The notes under the pieces were generated by a model, which was not told where the DNA came from, made no database searches, and saw only the letters and a list, made by a program, of their open reading frames with translations. Source: Lachnospiraceae bacterium (GTDB lineage Bacteria; Bacillota; Clostridia; Lachnospirales; Lachnospiraceae). Taken from it: a DNA stretch of 8,059 bases. The translations under genes were made by a program, and so were the position numbers. The stretch lies in NCBI GenBank assembly GCA_017964055.1, contig JAGCSS010000243.1, forward strand, positions 1-8,059. The letters run 5' to 3'. Below, piece by piece: positions 6,330 to 8,059 of the stretch (position 1 is the first letter of the stretch; each line of letters opens with the position of its first letter).

Positions 6330-6774
6330 TCCACCACCCTTCGATAATTTCCCTGCCCGCTCTTATCAGGCGCATTTTTCGTTCCCTGTCCCCCGCAACT
6401 GTATATGACATGACCTTTGATATCCCCGGCATCCTGAAGCCCGCAATGCCCGCAGGGCTTCTCATTACGATCACGGCAGAAACCGTTATCTTTTCACCCG
6501 CGACAGTTACCTTCGCATCCGTCACATCACACAGCAGATATCCCGAAGTCAGCTTTTCCGACAGTACTCTTTTCAACTCATCCGCATCGACCCTTTCTCC
6601 GGACTCTATCTGTATCCGTCCGTATTCCAGAACGCTCCGGAAATCCCCGCACAGCTTCATCCGGTCATACAGCATAAGGATCAGGACTATCAACGCGATC
6701 GTGACAAAAAAGACGAACGGAACGATATACGCGGCCTCGACAGTCGCCGAAGCATTCAGTCTTCTTCCGCTCAT
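6316..6774 (-). CDS. TadE-like pseudopilin
   Basis: A 152-residue TadE-like protein. TadE-family pseudopilins are processed by the Tad prepilin peptidase and act in assembly of the Flp-type pilus. The short basic N-terminus leads to NASATVEAAYIVP (7-19), with the conserved Glu13 and Pro19, and one hydrophobic helix to about residue 36; the rest is an extracytoplasmic beta-rich domain. ATG 6774 is preferred over the in-frame GTG 6777: GGAGG is 6 nt before the ATG but only 3 nt before the GTG, and the ATG overlaps the previous stop in the compact TGATG form. The gene overlaps the FHA gene by 14 nt. It shares its N-terminal motif with the larger TadE-like protein upstream. It could also be called TadF-like; the two are hard to separate from sequence alone. 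Confidence 0.87.
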   Translation of the reverse strand: MSGRRLNASATVEAAYIVPFVFFVTIALIVLILMLYDRMKLCGDFRSVLEYGRIQIESGERVDADELKRVLSEKLTSGYLLCDVTDAKVTVAGEKITVSAVIVMRSPAGIAGFRMPGISKVMSYTVAGDRERKMRLIRAGREIIEGWWNDAD

Positions 6775-7223
6775 CACACACCTCCGGCCCGCATAAACTG
6801 GGTCAGCACATACCCTGCGAAAATAAAGGGCAGAAACGGTATCCTGCTCTTTTTGTTAAGCCTTCCTTTAGCAAGCATGGTGACCGAATACGCAAGGAGC
6901 AGGAACAGCGAAACGGCCGTTATGACCGCCGTCATCCCAAGCCCTGTTGCCGTCCCCGTAATGCATAATACCGCCGCATCGCCGTAACCGATCATTTCTT
7001 TGCTGAGCTTTGCCGCGAGCAGCAATATCAGCCCCACTGCCAGCCCCAGCAGTCTGTCTGTCGGCGAAGGCCTCGGTCCGCAAAAAAACGACATCACCAC
7101 AGGCACCGCACCGGCTGCCAGGAGCGCAACCGGAACGCTCTTTTTGAACATATCGTCTGCCGCGAGCACCAGCAGATAGATCCCCATTATCACCGAAAAA
7201 CTCAATCTCCCTTTTCTCCGCAT
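6774..7223 (-). CDS. Prepilin peptidase, minimal A24 type (TadV/CpaA-like)
   Basis: A 149-residue integral membrane aspartic peptidase that removes leader peptides from pilins and pseudopilins. Both catalytic aspartates are recognisable: Asp24, seven residues before the Pro of VP (DDMFKKSVP), and Asp82 in the GxGD motif IGYGDA. The C-terminal SRIPFLPFIFAGYVL is typical of A24 peptidases. Most of the protein is hydrophobic helices. It lacks the N-terminal zinc/methyltransferase domain of PilD-type enzymes, as usual for Tad systems. ATG 7223 overlaps the preceding gene by 22 nt and has only a weak AAGAG before it. TTG 7205, GTG 7193 and ATG 7187 are in-frame alternatives, so the exact start is uncertain; an extension further upstream would be polar and is rejected. 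It sits between two of its likely substrates. Confidence 0.88.
   Translation of the reverse strand: MRRKGRLSFSVIMGIYLLVLAADDMFKKSVPVALLAAGAVPVVMSFFCGPRPSPTDRLLGLAVGLILLLAAKLSKEMIGYGDAAVLCITGTATGLGMTAVITAVSLFLLLAYSVTMLAKGRLNKKSRIPFLPFIFAGYVLTQFMRAGGV
6781..6785 (-). promoter_or_regulatory. Ribosome binding site that decides the start of the smaller TadE-like gene
   Basis: GGAGG on the minus strand, within the end of the prepilin peptidase gene, is 6 nt from ATG 6774 and favours it over GTG 6777. Confidence 0.7.
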
Positions 7224-8053
7224 CTCTTGCACGGCCTGAGTCCGTCCGCTTCCGCTTCCGACAGTTTTATCTCGGCTATCGTACGTTTCAGTCCGCTGCA
7301 GTCTATCCTGTAATGATATCTGTCTCCGTCGGTCGTGATATAAATTGTCTCCGGAGCAGTCCCCGAAGCGCATTTTTCGCAGGCGTAATATTTCGCCCCG
7401 TACTCATTCCTTTTCCCGGATACCTCCGCAGCCGTCGTCATCATGATATTGAGCTTCAGCGCCGGACAGGTCAGTCTGACGTGATAGACTGTTCCCGTTT
7501 CGGTCTTGTAGACAGTCTGCTCCTCTGCCTCCGGCTCGCTCCCGGGTTCACTCTCATCAAGCAGGCTGTCCGCCGCCGTCCCCGTAAAATATCTGTATCT
7601 GAGTTCTTGTCTTCCCCTGATACCGGGGAGTGCGAAGGCAGCTGTCGGAGGTCTGAATTCATACGAGCATATCAGGCGGATGCATCCGTCATCGGTACAA
7701 TAATCCGACCCTTCAAGCGATATCCCCGAGAGCCCTCCGGCGATCGTTCCCGCAGCCACGGGATGAGCTTTCAGGTGCCGGTGCAGTATCTCCGCGACTG
7801 CTGCCCCCTCAAGGATATCTCCTGCAGTCTCCGCCAAAACGCCCTCTTCTCCGAGTTTTTCCTCCGCTCCCGCGACAATATCGCCGTAAACGCTCAAGCC
7901 TCTGGCCGTTTCCAGCATGGCTTCCCCTATCACCGTCTCCGCCTCCATATAGAGGAACAGGCAGCAAAGTGCCATAACCGCAAAAATGAATACGGGAAAC
8001 GCAAGCGCGGCCTCGACTGTCAGTGAGGCCTCCAAGTACTTTCTGTGTCTCAT
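7202..8053 (-). CDS. Large TadE-like pilus protein with two C-terminal His/Cys modules
   Basis: A 283-residue protein. It begins like a TadE pseudopilin, with a basic N-terminus, EASLTVEAALAFP (8-20) with the conserved Glu14 and Pro20, and one hydrophobic helix to about residue 36. An alpha/beta part follows (about 40-160), then a Ser/Glu/Pro-rich linker (about 163-179). The C-terminus carries two copies of a module: residues 181-228 (VYxTxxGxVYH, C196PALK, AC225EKC) and 238-278 (IYITxxGxxYH, C252SGLK, PC275KRC). Each has the pattern H-x4-C, then C-x2-C, with His at 191 and 247, which suggests metal binding or disulfides. Similar modules occur in other Lachnospiraceae secreted or surface proteins, as far as I recall. 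Only 6 nt precede ATG 8053 in the window, so its ribosome binding site is not visible. It overlaps the prepilin peptidase gene by 22 nt. Confidence 0.85.
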   Translation of the reverse strand: MRHRKYLEASLTVEAALAFPVFIFAVMALCCLFLYMEAETVIGEAMLETARGLSVYGDIVAGAEEKLGEEGVLAETAGDILEGAAVAEILHRHLKAHPVAAGTIAGGLSGISLEGSDYCTDDGCIRLICSYEFRPPTAAFALPGIRGRQELRYRYFTGTAADSLLDESEPGSEPEAEEQTVYKTETGTVYHVRLTCPALKLNIMMTTAAEVSGKRNEYGAKYYACEKCASGTAPETIYITTDGDRYHYRIDCSGLKRTIAEIKLSEAEADGLRPCKRCGEKGD

Positions 8054-8059
8054 TTTCTC

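Noticed and set aside
7224..7373. Longer prepilin peptidase form starting at ATG 7373 (199 residues).
   Set aside because: The extra 50 residues are polar and Arg-rich, read from the other frame of the TadE-like gene's Cys module, and would replace the expected membrane N-terminus of the minimal A24 peptidase.
7313..8026. A 237-codon open frame on the plus strand opposite the large TadE-like gene.
   Set aside because: Low-complexity basic composition, no motif and no ribosome binding site; the minus-strand protein has the TadE N-terminus and a regular repeat.
1..8059. Defence island, mobile element, CRISPR array or toxin-antitoxin system.
   Set aside because: No transposase, integrase, repeat-spacer pattern, toxin-antitoxin pair or compositional break was seen. 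Gene order and composition look like ordinary chromosome.

Overview
The window looks like a chromosomal segment from a Gram-positive Clostridia, most likely Lachnospiraceae. The reasons are the gene content (dnaX-ybaB-recR, GlpP antiterminator, a flavodoxin/SCP2 fusion, a compact Tad-type pilus cluster with a DUF6382-FHA protein), strong AGGAGG-type ribosome binding sites, sigma-A-like promoters, and a moderately high GC content of roughly half. The genus cannot be settled from the sequence. Coding is dense: ten genes lie on the minus strand and one small gene on the plus strand. There are no tRNA or rRNA genes, insertion sequences, CRISPR arrays or phage genes, and no compositional break that would suggest an island.

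Layout from the left edge: (1) 1-2312, minus strand, is the replication/recombination operon dnaX > ybaB > recR. recR runs off the left edge. A very good promoter (TTGCAA, 17 bp, TATAAT) drives it. (2) 2470-2730, plus strand, is a single uncharacterised 86-residue protein. It has its own probable extended -10 promoter, divergent from dnaX, and ends in a perfect 12-bp hairpin that serves as a bidirectional terminator. (3) 2781-4976, minus strand, is a three-gene unit: glpP-like antiterminator > rhomboid protease > flavodoxin-like/SCP2 fusion. The genes are spaced by 1 nt and by a 4-nt ATGA overlap, and a TTGTAA/TATAAT promoter precedes them. (4) 5028-8053, minus strand, is the downstream end of a Tad-type pilus/secretion cluster: large TadE-like protein > prepilin peptidase > second TadE-like protein > DUF6382-FHA membrane protein. 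All junctions overlap by 1 to 22 nt. The cluster clearly continues beyond the right edge, where the ATPase, platform proteins and pilin would be expected.

How the genes fit together: DnaX loads the sliding clamp, while YbaB and RecR are its usual operon partners in DNA binding and recombinational repair. The Tad section holds a processing enzyme (prepilin peptidase) flanked by two candidate pseudopilin substrates, plus a phosphothreonine-recognition (FHA) protein that probably regulates the machine. The glpP-rhomboid-flavodoxin unit has no obvious common pathway. GlpP is an orphan here, with no glycerol genes alongside.

I do not see a clearly new defence or mobile system. The items most worth a second look are the duplicated His/Cys module at the C-terminus of the large TadE-like protein, the inverted repeat spanning the predicted glpP transcription start and Shine-Dalgarno, the flavodoxin-SCP2 fusion, and the orphan 86-residue protein beside dnaX.
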